A DNA stretch of 64,000 nucleotides from Archegozetes longisetosus. Taxonomy: Eukaryota; Arthropoda; Arachnida; Sarcoptiformes; Trhypochthoniidae. The stretch lies in assembly GCA_018873245.2 (NCBI GenBank), contig JAEMBT020000005.1, positions 8,232,001 through 8,296,000 on the forward strand. Direction: 5' to 3'. Under the pieces are notes generated by a model. The model saw nothing but the letters and a program-made list of their open reading frames with translations. It did not search any database and was not told where the DNA came from. Shown piece after piece: positions 1-11,819 of this stretch. A program made the translations under genes and the position numbers. The stretch's first letter is position 1; every line of letters starts with the position of its first letter.

Positions 1-1
1 T

Positions 2-3000
2 AGTAAAAACAATGACAGCTTTGGGCCATCTTTCACCAAACAAGATTGGGGAGATGTCGGTCTACCAGTTCCGGATCAGGCATCTCTTGCTAGGACTGCC
101 TCCAGAAGAAGCTTAAAGAGAATGAATACACCTTCGATCGAACACCAGAAAAATTTTGATACCACTAAATCTGATATCAAGCTTGAGAAACGTGAAGATG
201 GCGATGGAGTCGATGCTAATTCCGTTAAGAGCTTGTTGAAAAAGTTCAATGAAAACCTGGAAAATAAATTTTCGAAATTCGATTGCAATCAAAGTGAAAA
301 TCAAAGTTTTAACAAGGAAGTTTCAAGTAAACCAAACTATGTTTCTAACTCTGAAACATCAAAGCCACTTACGAATAGCAATTTCTATTTGAAAAGCTAT
401 GTCAGTGATAGTGAAATACTTGACAATAATTCGGCAGCTGATGAAGAAACTAACACTACTAGATCTGCTCCAATAATGCTCTCTCCCTTGTCATGTGTTT
501 TGGCTGATCTCAGAAAAACTGCAGATGTCCGCAAAGAAAAACTATATTCTCTATCACGCAGCCAATCATCAGCGAGTAAACTAAAGGTAGATGAAGTTAT
601 TGTAACAAAAGGTGCTCTTCAGTTACTCGATAACAGCAATACTGCAAACAAAGAACAACAAGTTAATGAACAATCAGACTATTTGAATATGGATAAAATA
701 ACGAAAGATGAAGATGAATATGTGGCTATGGACGGAGAAGAAGTTGAGAAAGATAGTGATGCCGCAGACGACGCAGATGACGAGGCCAGTCGTGACTTCG
801 ATACAATCAATTATCAATCAGATGTGATAACTGATAACGACATTAAATTGAAGGCCGGCTGCAAAGTCAGAACTTATAAGAAGCCGAGACCAGAACCAGT
901 GCCAACAGTTACCAATACGTATCAGCACTTGTCTCATATCGCCAAAGAGTTACTTAACCCAAATCCTGCTTATGAAACATTTGACGAGATACGTATTGGA
1001 ACTGATACTGAAGTGAAAAGTGTTAGCGTTGAACCTAACAGTAAAAATTCAGATAAACAAAGATCTCCAAACGCTCCCTACTATTACTCAGACTTATTAT
1101 CAGAAGAACAACAAATTGCATTACAAGAACGACTAGCTGCTTGTCAAAGTGGATCACCTCCTCCTCTATTGTCTCGTTGTAATGCTTTGAATAATACTCG
1201 ATTTTTGGGAACCACTTCACTACAGAAAACAGATGTCGGAAAAAGAGTTAACAATATAGTGAACTCTATCAGTAAAAACGATTCATTAAATAATACAGTC
1301 GCTCAGACAGATATTGAGACCTCATTGAAATCAATGCTTTTGCCAAATGTGTCCAAATTTTTAGATTCTGAACGCAATAAATACGAAGCTGGACATACTC
1401 TCGAAAAAGTGCCAGAAGGGGATAAGCCATTCTCTTATATGAAGAGATGTATGACACCTGACATCAGTCATTTCAAGACAAAGAAAGATCTCGAATTTCA
1501 GGCTCAAAATAGTTTGTTAGAAAATTCAATTTCTTCAAAAAGAAGATCGAAATCACTCGAGGGATTAGTTGATCAGCAAAACAAACATATATACGAAAAC
1601 TTAGGGATCAATAATAATAATCAGGCCGATAATAGTGATAATAATGATAACAATTTCTCTGATGATGACTTTATGGGCACAGAAGTGCTCAGAAGAGTAA
1701 GTCGGAGACATTTTTCTGGAAGTTTAAACGCAAAAACTTCGCCATCAAACCAACACAAAGTGCCATTAGTGGAGAGTTTGGAGAAAAGTTTTGATGATTT
1801 TACAGAAACAGAGTCTGATTTGAGTTCTCTGATTGAGTTATCAATAGGTGAGAATCGGGCGCTTAATGGCCGATCATGTGGTCAGAATAGTTTGAATTCT
1901 ACACTGATATAAGTTGAATGCTATAATGAGTTAGAGGATATCGATTTATATAATAAATGTAATGTATATATGTTTTTATAGACTCAGTTTCTGGTCCTAT
2001 AATGGCTGAGAAAGTGAGAAAACGTCGTTCATCCCATAAACGTCGCTCAAAAGATGATCTGAACGCTTCTGATTCAGAGATCCAGAAGCCAACTATTATA
2101 ACTAAACCTATGCACGTTAAGCCTAAGTCATTGAGAGACTCAAAATCGTCACGTCTTTGCGTCTCAACTGGTGATTTACTGGGAAAATCTCACGAAGAAT
2201 TAGTTTTATTGCTCATTCAACTTAGACGAACACAGTCTCAGTTAGCCAAAAATTGTGATCAATTGCGAATTCAAATGGAAAGCGAAGAAAAAATGATTGA
2301 AATTGAACCTCATAAAAGAGAAGAACATAAAATTAAATACAGAGAACTTCGCGAGAGATTAGCTGAATATGAGAAACAATATGAAATGCAATCCCTCTAA
2401 TTAATACTGTCGACAATATGGTTAAGCTTAATAATCCTCTCACCAGTGACGATATCAGTGATAACCGAGCGAAAGCTGCTTCCACTTCAATCCTAGATCA
2501 GGTCTCTCTTGAAGAAGAAACCAACCATTTGTCTGCTCTACAACAAGATAAAGAAATCTTAGAGAGAACTTTGGAAGGAGTCAAGAGTAAAGTTGCAAAA
2601 ATTGGCACCGAATCGGGACCTGTGATTAGTTTAGAGAAGCTTAAGAAGCAGCAGCGAATGATCGAGGGAGAGCTCAATAGAGTTAGAGGTTTGTTAACGC
2701 ATTCAGCTAAAAATTAGAAGAGAAGGCAGCAGAAAATGCTCAAATGGAACAGGACGTTCTCATGGCTAAGAATAAACTCAAACAAGTCTTGGCCAATGAA
2801 CACGACACTCTCGAATCCACTAGAGCTTCTAGTCTTGAAGCAGAATTGGCTCATATTAACCAAGTTATCGACGACTTGCACAGCAGAAGAATAGAACTGA
2901 ACGCTGCCATTGAAAACTTGAAGATTGCCGATAAAAAGCGTGAAGTTGTCAGAGCTTCGCCAACTGGTTTGGCCGGGTCTATACCATTGCCAGGCAAGAA

Positions 3001-5195
3001 AAGAATAACAACTACTTATATGGAGACTGATCTGGACTCTATGGACACAAGAGATCTAGCTCATTGTCCGAGAAATTCAGGATCTGAAGGCGAAGACACT
3101 CCGCTCTATGAGAATTTGGAAACAAATAATCCCATGAATAATAATGATCTGTTGATGTGTCAGTTTCAACCTAATAATGACCTATTTTCTGGCAATACCG
3201 AAGATATAATTGACGAACAAATGAAACAATTCTATGGTATAGCATCTGCACCTCAAAAGGCAAATGAAATTAAAACCGTAAGAATTGTCAAACGAGAGTC
3301 TGAAAGAAGAAGAATCCATTTTGCGAATGGATCGATCAAAAGCAATGACTCTTATTGGAATCAAGATAATGACTATACCGGTGGAGCTGTTGGTGGCATC
3401 GGATCTATTCCTCCTCCATATTATTACGAGGATAGAGATGATGAAGAAAATGATGCGATTAATAGCTTGATTAATGGTAACAATAAGGATGACTGTAGTG
3501 ATGGCAAGCATTGCTTCATAGATAGCTTGAACGCAGAATTCCAACGAACAAATCCGATTCAGACCAATACTAAAGCAAACTTATACTCAAACGAGAAACA
3601 ATTGCCACAATTAGTGCAACAACAACAACAGGTTTGAGATTGCATTTTATGTTGAGATTATGCATGAAAAAGCATGAACTATAATGTATATGCTTTTTTA
3701 GCATTAGAGTTGCCTGATTTGCATGTTATTATTTAAATAATTTTGATTCACAGCTATTTTCTACGCCTGAGCGCACTCGAAGCGCTTCTGTATCACTTCC
3801 TTCTACTTCTTCTAACTCGTCTTTGCCTTCTTCTCCTTTCTCATTTCGATTGACACATGTTCGTCGACTTGAGTCCAAATATGGCAAACTTAGCACAACT
3901 CGCAGACATCATACCATATCTAGCAGTCAGCCTCAGTTGTCTAAAAGTTCTAATTCGGTACTGACATAACTGAGACATGATTTCATTGAGACAAGTTTTG
4001 AATGATTTTAAAACGAATCTTTAATGTTTAGGTGTCAACTAAGTGGCGCTCATGCGATGATACAGATATGGAGTTGCGATATCGCAGTAGTCTTAATACT
4101 CCTGATATAGTGAAGAGTACTATTAAAAAAAATGAAGATTTTGATGAGAAGCTAATTGAGCGCGAAGTATGTCTTCAGTTAATTCAATTTGCGATCACTT
4201 TGTATTAACGATTGAACTTGTTTATTTGTCAGATAATGCTTCCCAAAAAGATCGATATTCCAGAGAGATATATACCCGATGATGAACCCGAAGAGATCTC
4301 TGCTTCTGAAAAGTTAAAGCGAAGCATCAAAGCAGAAATGATTAGACGAATGCTCTCTGAGAGCACTACTTATGAGGATGTTAGACGTGATAATCAACAA
4401 CAAACTATATCAAGTTCTTCATCCTCGTCAGCAGTTGCAGATGATAATATGTTAAGCGAAGAAACCAGAATAAAGCTTAATGAGGAAAAGAGACGAAGAG
4501 CTCAGTTGTTAGCTTTGAATCATGAGTTGGCTAAAGAGGTTATGGAAAGAAGTAGAATAGTTGCAGGTATTCCATCACATCAGTACAGCTTTTAGATTGC
4601 ATTTATTTCACATTGTTTTATTTGGATTATTTTGTTTTTAGCTAATAATGAGAATACGAGTGCTTAGTTTTGGTTTATTTCAAAATCTTTCTAATTAATT
4701 TGTTTTAGAGGTTTGTAGTTTTCATTTGGTTCACTTAGACTTAAATCTCCAACTTTTGCCAAATTATTTTCCTTTGGAGACTTCAAAAACTTTTGAGAGT
4801 ATTATCAGATTTTCTGAAAAGTATTGATTACTCCCTTGAAAATAGAATCTCTTTCGATCGCTTTCAATACTATTTGATTGCATTGAGCCAAACAATAATA
4901 AGCGACTTTCAAAAGTTTTAAGGACTGTTTGTGAGATCTAAATCATATTAACAAAGAATGATTGAATGAATGGCCTTTGCTTATGAACTAACAATGAAAA
5001 TAGATTTACAAACAAAACTAAATGTAACTCCCATTTCACTCCATTAGTAAGATCGTTATCATTTTAGTTTTGGCCACTTTAACAAAATATGATAACAAGG
5101 GTGATGCTAAGTTCCGGGAAAGGTCTATGAGTGAAAGCGATTACATCAATCTATCTGGACGCCAATGGCCCGAAGTTAATCATCAAATTTTTTGA
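2..5195 (+). CDS. PLEKHA5/6/7-type (kramer-like) scaffold protein, 3' part
   Basis: This is the C-terminal part of a gene open at the left edge; any PH or WW domains would lie upstream. Exons read as <2..1847, 1982..3631, 3754..3957, 4032..4166, 4233..4566 and 5068..5195, all GT-AG with matching phases, giving about 1430 visible residues. Family features are the block GPIMAEKVRKRRSSHKRR, a long coiled coil with QLRRTQSQLAKN (about 2200-2940) and the late motif KKIDIPERYIPDDEPEE. These recall vertebrate PLEKHA5/6/7 and Drosophila kramer, adaptors at cell junctions and microtubules (family knowledge). The frame breaks twice in exon 2: a C run at 2393-2395 and an A run at 2709-2713 each seem one base short, and protein similarity continues across both, so sequencing error is likelier than decay. 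Without the last intron the frame stops at 4595. An AATAAA at 5230-5235 follows the spliced stop. Confidence 0.8.
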
Positions 5196-6236
5196 AGAAA
5201 CTAATACAAGAGTTAGTTAAATTCTAACAAATAAATTAATAAACTTGTAAATTTCAAATTAATTCAAAATTATTTAAATGCTCAATAACTTACGGTTTAG
5301 ACTAAGTTTATTAGGCAGGAGTTTTAAATATTGCAAGACTTTCTTTGCAAAACAGTTGCGGTTAATCAAAGGTCCAAAATATGATACATTTAATGTTTAC
5401 ATAATTCCACAAAAATACAATTTTTATATTTATTTAACTCTTTTTGCGGTATTATTATATTTATATTATATTTATTCATTTTCAACTTTCGACTTATTCT
5501 ACATTTCATTTTTTGAGAGAAACTTAATTTAATGACAACTTCAATGTAAACTTTTCAATGTTCTGTTTTATTCACTTATGAATATGAGCACTCTTTGTAC
5601 TATAGTGTAAGTTTGACTAAATTAAATTCACATTTTCATTATTCGAAGCCTCATCTTTTCATTATTTCAATTTTCAATTACTTCTTTTAATTAAGCTATA
5701 AATGTTTTACAACTTGGCTCCACTGTCAAATTGACTCAACTCTCAAGGTCTAAATCTTATTGCTGTTAGTATCTTTTTGGAAACTTTTAAACTTCAATCC
5801 AAGCGTCAACTTTAAAAGTTTCAGTTGACATTTTCCATCTGTTTTACCAGACATATAATGACATCAAAGCTCATGAGACGATCAACACTTAAACTTTTCA
5901 TATGTTCACCAAAGGTATGCATTGATTGCAGTGAAAGCGTAATCCATTCACTGAAAGTTTATCAACTCTAAGGATTATCATAACAAGTGGGTTATCTCTA
6001 CAGCCAATTATGAAAAAATTTCAAACACAAAATCATGCATTTTTCAGTTAAAAAACAAATTATTTGTTGTTCTTTATTTAAAATACTAGTTAATAAAATA
6101 TTAAAAGCTAGTAATTTGAAGAAATTTTTGGTTTTCTAACTTAATTCACACCTAAAAATACTTTTTATAAGTTAATAGCTGTGAACAAAAAAGCATAAGG
6201 TTGAGTGAGGACTCAATGAGAAACGTCTACGTATTT
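5196..6236. other. Intergenic, no supported gene
   Basis: AT-rich spacer between the PLEKHA-like gene and U3. An 84-codon open frame at 5278-5532 is composed of AT-rich codons with a Leu/Tyr/Phe-rich tail and matches no family I know, so it is not called. Nothing else is recognisable apart from the AATAAA at 5230-5235. Confidence 0.5.
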
Positions 6237-6452
6237 AAGATCATACTTCAAAGAATCATTTCTATAGTGTGATTCGTCAGCTTCACATCAAATGTGAAGT
6301 CGGCCTAAGCCACGATGACGAGGTACGGGATTCCTTCCTGAGCGCGAAGCGGAGCTGTGGTCTAAGCCATTTTTGGTGGATCTAAGCTCATTGATGAACG
6401 TTCCTGGAGGCCATTAGTGCTTTCGGGAGGGAAGGAGTCTGTTCTGAGTGGT
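6237..6452 (+). ncRNA. U3 snoRNA (C/D box, pre-rRNA processing)
   Basis: A 216-nt GC-richer block matches U3 end to end; human U3 is 217 nt. The 5' end has the box A region AATCATTTCTATAGTG, which pairs with 18S rRNA to guide pre-18S cleavage and folding. Next come a C'-like ACGATGACGA (about 6313-6322), box B with TCCTGAGCGCGAAGC (about 6337-6351), box C with TTGATGAACGTTC (about 6392-6404) and box D within GTTCTGAGTGGT at the 3' end. The order is the one known for U3. It is a stand-alone gene between two protein genes, as usual for animal U3. No snRNA-type promoter element was recognised with confidence upstream. Confidence 0.93.
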
Positions 6453-7103
6453 ATTTTATAATAAAACAAAAACAGGTGCACAAAATAAAAACCAGATCAG
6501 AGTAAGTTTAATCACAAAAATTTATCTAACTTTGAAAGATGGTAGTTCCCAACAACAAACCTAACTTGTTACATATTATTGTTGGGTAATCTGTTTAAAA
6601 CTTGTACACCGCTAACAATAAACTGAATGCTCTTATTTGGAAAGCTGAACCAGATGTATGGCTATCAAAACAATTTTCTCGAAATAAATAACTGAATATT
6701 TTTTAACAAAAATTGAACAATTTGTTCAAATCTAGAAAATTAATCACTAACGAAGATTAAATTATCATGAACTTTAGTTTTTGGTTGAAATTCAATATGA
6801 ATTTAGTATAAAATAGTATTTGGCTCACTCTCATTCAGTTGATCCCAATTAGTTTTTTAGTCTATTTTCTCAGATACTTTAAGATAAGAATAAGTTTCGG
6901 AATTTTAGTTTTTGTAAAGTCTTATTGAAAATGTTCACTACAAGTTTTTGTTGACATTTTTTATGAGAAGGTCCCTAAACGGTGAAACGCTTGAATGTTT
7001 ACAAACGCTTTACATTTATATAATGTTTGGCTTGAGTCAACAACAAATCAATTGTTCATTAAAGTAAACTAATTTAACACTTAGTTTCAAATTGAGTCAC
7101 GTA
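6453..7103. other. Intergenic, nothing recognised
   Basis: AT-rich spacer between U3 and the tubulin acetyltransferase gene. No open frame of note, no repeat and no RNA gene was recognised. It presumably holds the U3 3' processing region and the promoter of the next gene. Confidence 0.4.
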
Positions 7104-7878
7104 ATGAATGAGAACCTAACTATAATAGTCGTCGACAAAGATCTCAATTTTCGTATTATTTTCAATTCATGTGATGATGACTTCAATTTTCTCAACTCAA
7201 GTACTCAATTCAGGTATTGATTTCAATTTTGTATCAGATATTTATTTGAGTGTTATTTTAATTTTCTAAATATTAACCAACAAAAGGTCGCGATTTCGCG
7301 AATGGATCAACAGGCTGGGCGAAGAATCAGCAAAAGTATTGATTGGTAGTAAACCGATCGATATTAAAGCTTATTGTATCTTATGTTGTATTTCAGGCAC
7401 AATTATTGAAAGTCCCGATCACTTCGTTCGCTAAATTTACTCAAACCGATACCAATGATAAGATCTATTTATTACTCAAATGCGATAACAATTCTTATAC
7501 CGACGAGTCTGCCATTGGATTTGTTCGTGTCGGCAATAGAGATCTCTATTTTGAGAATAATTCTAGTTTAAGACACGTGAAGAACTGCTTCTGTCTTTTA
7601 GGTAAATATCTGTTAATCGCTTTGCAAACGATTCAATATTTTTGAAGTTATTTTTACATTTGTTTTTAGACATTTATGTTCGATATCAAAGATGCGGTCT
7701 TGGGTATTTCTTAATATCTCGCGTAATCAATCATTTGGAAAGACCTGTTTCTCAGTTCGCTTTCGATAGACCGACTCAAGCTATGCTTAAATTTCTACGA
7801 AGGCATTTCAAGCTAGATCCACCTCTTAGTCAGCACAACCATTTTGTTATTTTTGATACTTTTAATTTTGATAATTGA
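7104..7878 (+). CDS. ATAT1: Alpha-tubulin N-acetyltransferase (MEC-17/ATAT1)
   Basis: It acetylates Lys40 of alpha-tubulin inside microtubules (family function). Certain exons are 7287..7335 (WINRLGEESAK), 7397..7601 and 7670..7878. A first exon 7104..7213 fits by phase and splice sites but matches the family only loosely. Seen: VPITSFAKF, the acetyl-CoA loop YQRCGLGYFL, and DRPTQAMLKFL followed by NHFVIFD. The catalytic pair known in the human enzyme (Cys120 of CILDFY, Asp157 of IDRPSQK) appears as C in CLLDIY and D in FDRPTQ. The protein stops just after the catalytic domain, so it lacks the long disordered tail of human ATAT1. The introns are 73, 61 and 68 bp. Confidence 0.87.
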
Positions 7879-8325
7879 ATCTTTTATTTTGTTTTTTCTT
7901 AATGATATCTACTTTAAGATTTTAAATATGACTATGAGCACTATTTGCTACTTAAATAAGTTTATCTATATTTTGACGCAAATAAATTGTGATAGAGCTT
8001 TTGACATGAACAATGTAATAATTCTATAGTCAATTAAATATAAAAGTCTAAATGAAGTTCTGTTCGCAACAAGCTTTCTCTATAAAAGTATAAAACTCAA
8101 ACAACAAATAAATCACATTTAATAAACCAATAATTCTATAATACAATGTGTTTAATGAGATCTCATCAATTCGGTAATTAACAATTCGTTAAAAATGGAA
8201 CAATTTTGAAGTTTAAAACAAACAATTAAATATTTGTCTAATTATAACTTAAAGCGAATTTCATAAAAATGTTATAAAAATATTTTCACACAGGTTTAGG
8301 AAAAGATTGCTACAATTGTATGAGT
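7879..8325. other. Short intergenic between convergent genes
   Basis: A 447-bp AT-rich spacer between the 3' ends of ATAT1 (+) and FBXO47 (-). It should hold the 3' UTRs of both. A 61-codon frame at 7844-8029 overlaps the ATAT1 end and looks like chance. Confidence 0.5.
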
Positions 8326-10198
8326 CTATTCTTCGTGAGATGACTTGAATTCAAGAGAGCTCTCGATTTGTTTGTCTGAATTATTTTCTGATTTCGATGA
8401 GAAGGTTTTGAGCATTAATTGTTTCATGAGATCTGACTGAGCGCTTATTATTTCGTGTAGTTCTGTGACATCGCGTTCTTCTTCTAATTCAATCAAGTTA
8501 TCGATATCAGCGATGGCTTCACTGAAAGCAATCGGTAGTTCATTTATTAGATTTGCTCTGTGATCATGAGCGACAAGCTTTTCAATCAATTCCAAAACAG
8601 AACTGGTTTCGTGAGTTAACTTATATGTAACTAAAGTCAAATAAACAATACATTGTGCCACTTCGTTATAGTTTTCGGCTACAAATTGGAATCAATGATA
8701 AATGGATTGATGTTAAGCATTAATCATGTATGTGGTTTTGTTGATATACCTGTCAGTTTTACATTGAGATATTGATAAGTGATATCATCACCAGCAAAGA
8801 ACAACAAAGTTGCGATGTTTTCTTGTAACCAATGCTCAGGTAATGATATGATTGTTTCAAATAGTGAAATGACATCTAAAACAAAGTTAATTGATATTAT
8901 ATTGGTTCAAAATTTGCTTTAGAAGAGGAAAAACTCTATGAGAAACTGGAATACTTTGCTGATTCCAAATGCTATCTTTGATTTGATGCCTGTATAGCAA
9001 GTGAATAGCAAATCCCAACTCTTCTAAACCATTTTGAATGAAAAATGTGTCGGTCATATCCCACCAACCGATGTATGGAATGCTTCCAGGAGTTGGAGCT
9101 ATCGATATGAGTGGACCGAATATAATGACCAGAAGTTTAGCTCGATTCGTGAGAGAATGAGGTTTAAGAATTTGATTGAGCCAAAAGACTCTGTCTTTGA
9201 AGCGTTCGGAACGGCTAATCGGATCGATGCAGACCATACGATAGAAAGAACGAACGTAATATTCGAGTGATTGTCGAGCACCTAATGCACTGTTCAACAA
9301 AGTGTTTATGTGTTGCTCCATATGTGTCACACCTGAACATTGATTTAGTTAAAGTTTGAGAAAGTACAAAAGCAGAGTAATCGATTGAAACAAGTTTTAC
9401 GTAAAAGTTTAAGGAACAAATTGGTATACTTTGGAGAACACTAAAGACGTATTTAACTTCGCAATCGTCCCAACCAGCTATCAGTCTGTGAATTAGTTTG
9501 CCGTAGCATTGAAATATAAATCGCATTTCAATATTATCGTTAGCCATAATAGTTGGCGAAGGAATTCCATCCATTTTCCCAAATGTTTGGATCAACAATA
9601 AAATTCTATCTGTTGTCGGGTATAAACAAGTGCTTCGTTTCAATAGTAAACCTGTTTTGCAATCAAATAACTGATTATTCCATCAATTTATTGATACTTC
9701 AATACCTAAGAAGTTAAACGTCTCAACTCTTTTTTCTTGTTCTTCAACAGTCTTTGAATTACTCGCGAAACAGTATTTAGATAAAAGTGCTTCAAAACCA
9801 GTTTTACTTTTGATGAAGTAATCGATGACAAAATCGCGAAACACCTTATTAGTTATTGAAATGACAGACAAATCTTTGAACGACAACAATCGGAAGATGT
9901 GAACAATGACTTCGTTAGGGAGTAAACCAAAGTAACCGATCTTCGAGGTTTGAGTTGATCGCGAGACTTGTAAACTTGTCTCAGATGTGTTGCAAGTGTT
10001 GGAACAACTATTAGTATTAGTTGCAAATGACTTGAATAACAGTGAGTTTTGTTTGGACTTATTCTTGTGAATAACTTGTTGTTGGCACGAATCACATTCA
10101 CGACTCATATCGTTGGACATGGGAATACCATATAGCACACGATATAACAGCGAACATATTATGTTATTATTGCCATTACTATCGCTATTACTACTCAT
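8326..10198 (-). CDS. FBXO47: FBXO47-type F-box protein
   Basis: Exons in transcript order are 10198..9706, 9651..9430, 9332..8955, 8875..8750 and 8678..8326, giving 523 residues with all phases matching. The F-box is at about 115-160 (GLLPNEVIVHIFRLLSFKDL), the part that binds SKP1 in SCF ubiquitin ligases. Downstream blocks match FBXO47 order: LGLLLKRSTCLYPTTDR, LIAGWDD, FWLNQILKPHSLTNRAKLL with VIIFGP, and VISLFETIISLPEHWLQEN. FBXO47 acts in meiotic germ cells in vertebrates and nematodes (family knowledge). Human FBXO47 is 452 residues; the extra length is mainly a Ser/Asn/Gln-rich N-terminus of about 110 residues. It is head to head with ELP4. The exon 2 donor at 9430 is chosen by phase and is the least certain join. 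Confidence 0.85.
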
Positions 10199-10694
10199 AT
10201 TTGAATTAAGTTTGAGCTTTTGTTTAACTAATTGCTTGGTTAACAGTTAATAGAACTGTGTTACGAGTTATCAATTAGTTTTGCTGCTATTCGAATATCA
10301 AAAGTGCCACTCATTTTCACCTCATTCTAATTCATTCATTCGATTTCACTTTTATTCTATTGCTCTCTCATTGGCTCAAAGTTTTAAAAGCCTTTCTCTT
10401 TAATATATTGCACACCGTAGATCGAGTTAAAGGTAACCCTATTTAAAAACTAACTAAATCTAAAAGTAATAGCCCATAAACTTATTGCAAAATAAAAAAT
10501 TGAAGAATATCTATATAATTAAGTTAGTTAATATAAAAAACTTTCTCAAGTTAATTATCATATTTATAGAAACAACAACAGGTTTCACTGTAAGACATGT
10601 GTCACAGACTTGCATTGCTTTCAATTGTTTACTAACAACTAAAACTGTTATCAAACAATATTACTTTGTTTTTATATCAACAATTAATCTAAAC
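10199..10694. promoter_or_regulatory. Bidirectional promoter region FBXO47/ELP4
   Basis: A 496-bp gap separates the divergent start codons of FBXO47 (-) and ELP4 (+). It must hold both 5' UTRs and promoters. No TATA box stands out on either side. An open frame that reaches ELP4 from 10485 is just the extended ELP4 frame. Confidence 0.5.
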
Positions 10695-11819
10695 ATGTCG
10701 AGTAGTTTTCAACGCAATTTATCTCCAATTGAGTCAATTGATGGCACTCGAATGTCAGCGAAAGGCATGCAATTAATGACATCGACTGGTATTCCATCGC
10801 TTGATTATGTGTTTGGCGGAGGATTTCCTATTAATTCAATCAGTTTAATTGGTTTGTACTTTAATTTATGTTTTCAATTTTATTACTTATTAATTCAATC
10901 ATTCAATTTTCAGAAGATGATAATCACTCTCAATATTCATCTATGATTACAAAATGTTTTATTTCTGACTCAATCGATACGAAACATCAAACAGTCATCT
11001 CTTCTCCAAACATCACATCAATTAAGTCGAGATTTTTGAAAGTAATATATTTTAAGTATCCGTTAACAATAAACAAGTTATTTCGTTGACATTTTTTTTA
11101 TTAAAATGTGGTTATACCAATTGATATAGGAATTGCCAACTCGTTCGCAACTCAAGAAAGAGAGTCAATCTCCAGCCGATATGAAGATCGCGTGGAGATA
11201 TCAATCACTTCCAGTGCTGTCAGCAAATACAACAACCGCAGAACAGTTTGATTTTGGTTCGCATCTTCCAGAGCAAACATTAAACTCGGCGAACATTCAA
11301 TTTTGTCCACATGATTCATGTCTTGATTATATAAAATCTCTTGCAGTCAACGATAAGACTGTGACAAGAATTGTAATCGAAGGTTTAGGTTCTCCTTTGA
11401 GTCCCATTAGTATAGAATCGTTGCCTAAATTTATTTTGGAACTGAAATCATTGATAAGAAGATTACCGAATGTTTTGTGTTTAATAAGATTTTGTGCACA
11501 GTTAGTTATTTCATCGAACTTTTCATACGTAAGGAGTCGTCTTCACAATATAGTCGATTGTGTCATACAACTCATAGCATTCGATCAATTCACACAAACG
11601 CCATACACAGAATATAACGGACTTTTCAATATAATTAAATTACCTAAACTTAACTCTCTCAATTACTATGCAACTCCCGAAACTCTGGACCTTGGGTTTC
11701 AATTGAAAAACAATTCAAGGTTCCTAATAATAGATAAATTGTGTCTACCTCCAGACCTGAGTGAAAATGTGAGCAGAACTACAGCTTGTTCTACAGTTAA
11801 TAAGAGCTTGGATTTCTAA
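10695..11819 (+). CDS. ELP4: Elongator complex subunit ELP4
   Basis: ELP4 is one of the RecA-like subunits (ELP4-5-6 ring) of Elongator, which builds the carboxymethyl-type modification of wobble uridine in tRNA. Exons are 10695..10851, 10914..11041 and 11130..11819, giving 324 residues with matching phases. Seen: GTRMSAKGMQLMTSTGIPSLDYVFGG in two pieces at the N-terminus (the RecA-like nucleotide region without a true Walker A), MKIAWRYQSLP in the middle, and DKLCLPPDLSENVSRT plus the terminal SLDF, all ELP4 hallmarks. It is shorter than human ELP4 (about 424). AATAAA lies at 11849-11854. The start is the first ATG in frame before the conserved block. Confidence 0.92.

Noticed and set aside
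4567..4595. Stop at 4595 as the only end of the PLEKHA-like gene
   Set aside because: A phase-matched donor at 4566 and a coding-like last exon at 5068-5195 with a poly(A) signal explain the end better; read-through is kept only as an alternative.
5278..5532. 84-codon open frame after the PLEKHA-like gene
   Set aside because: AT-driven composition (Leu/Tyr/Phe/Ile), no domain, no splice or promoter context; most likely chance in AT-rich DNA.
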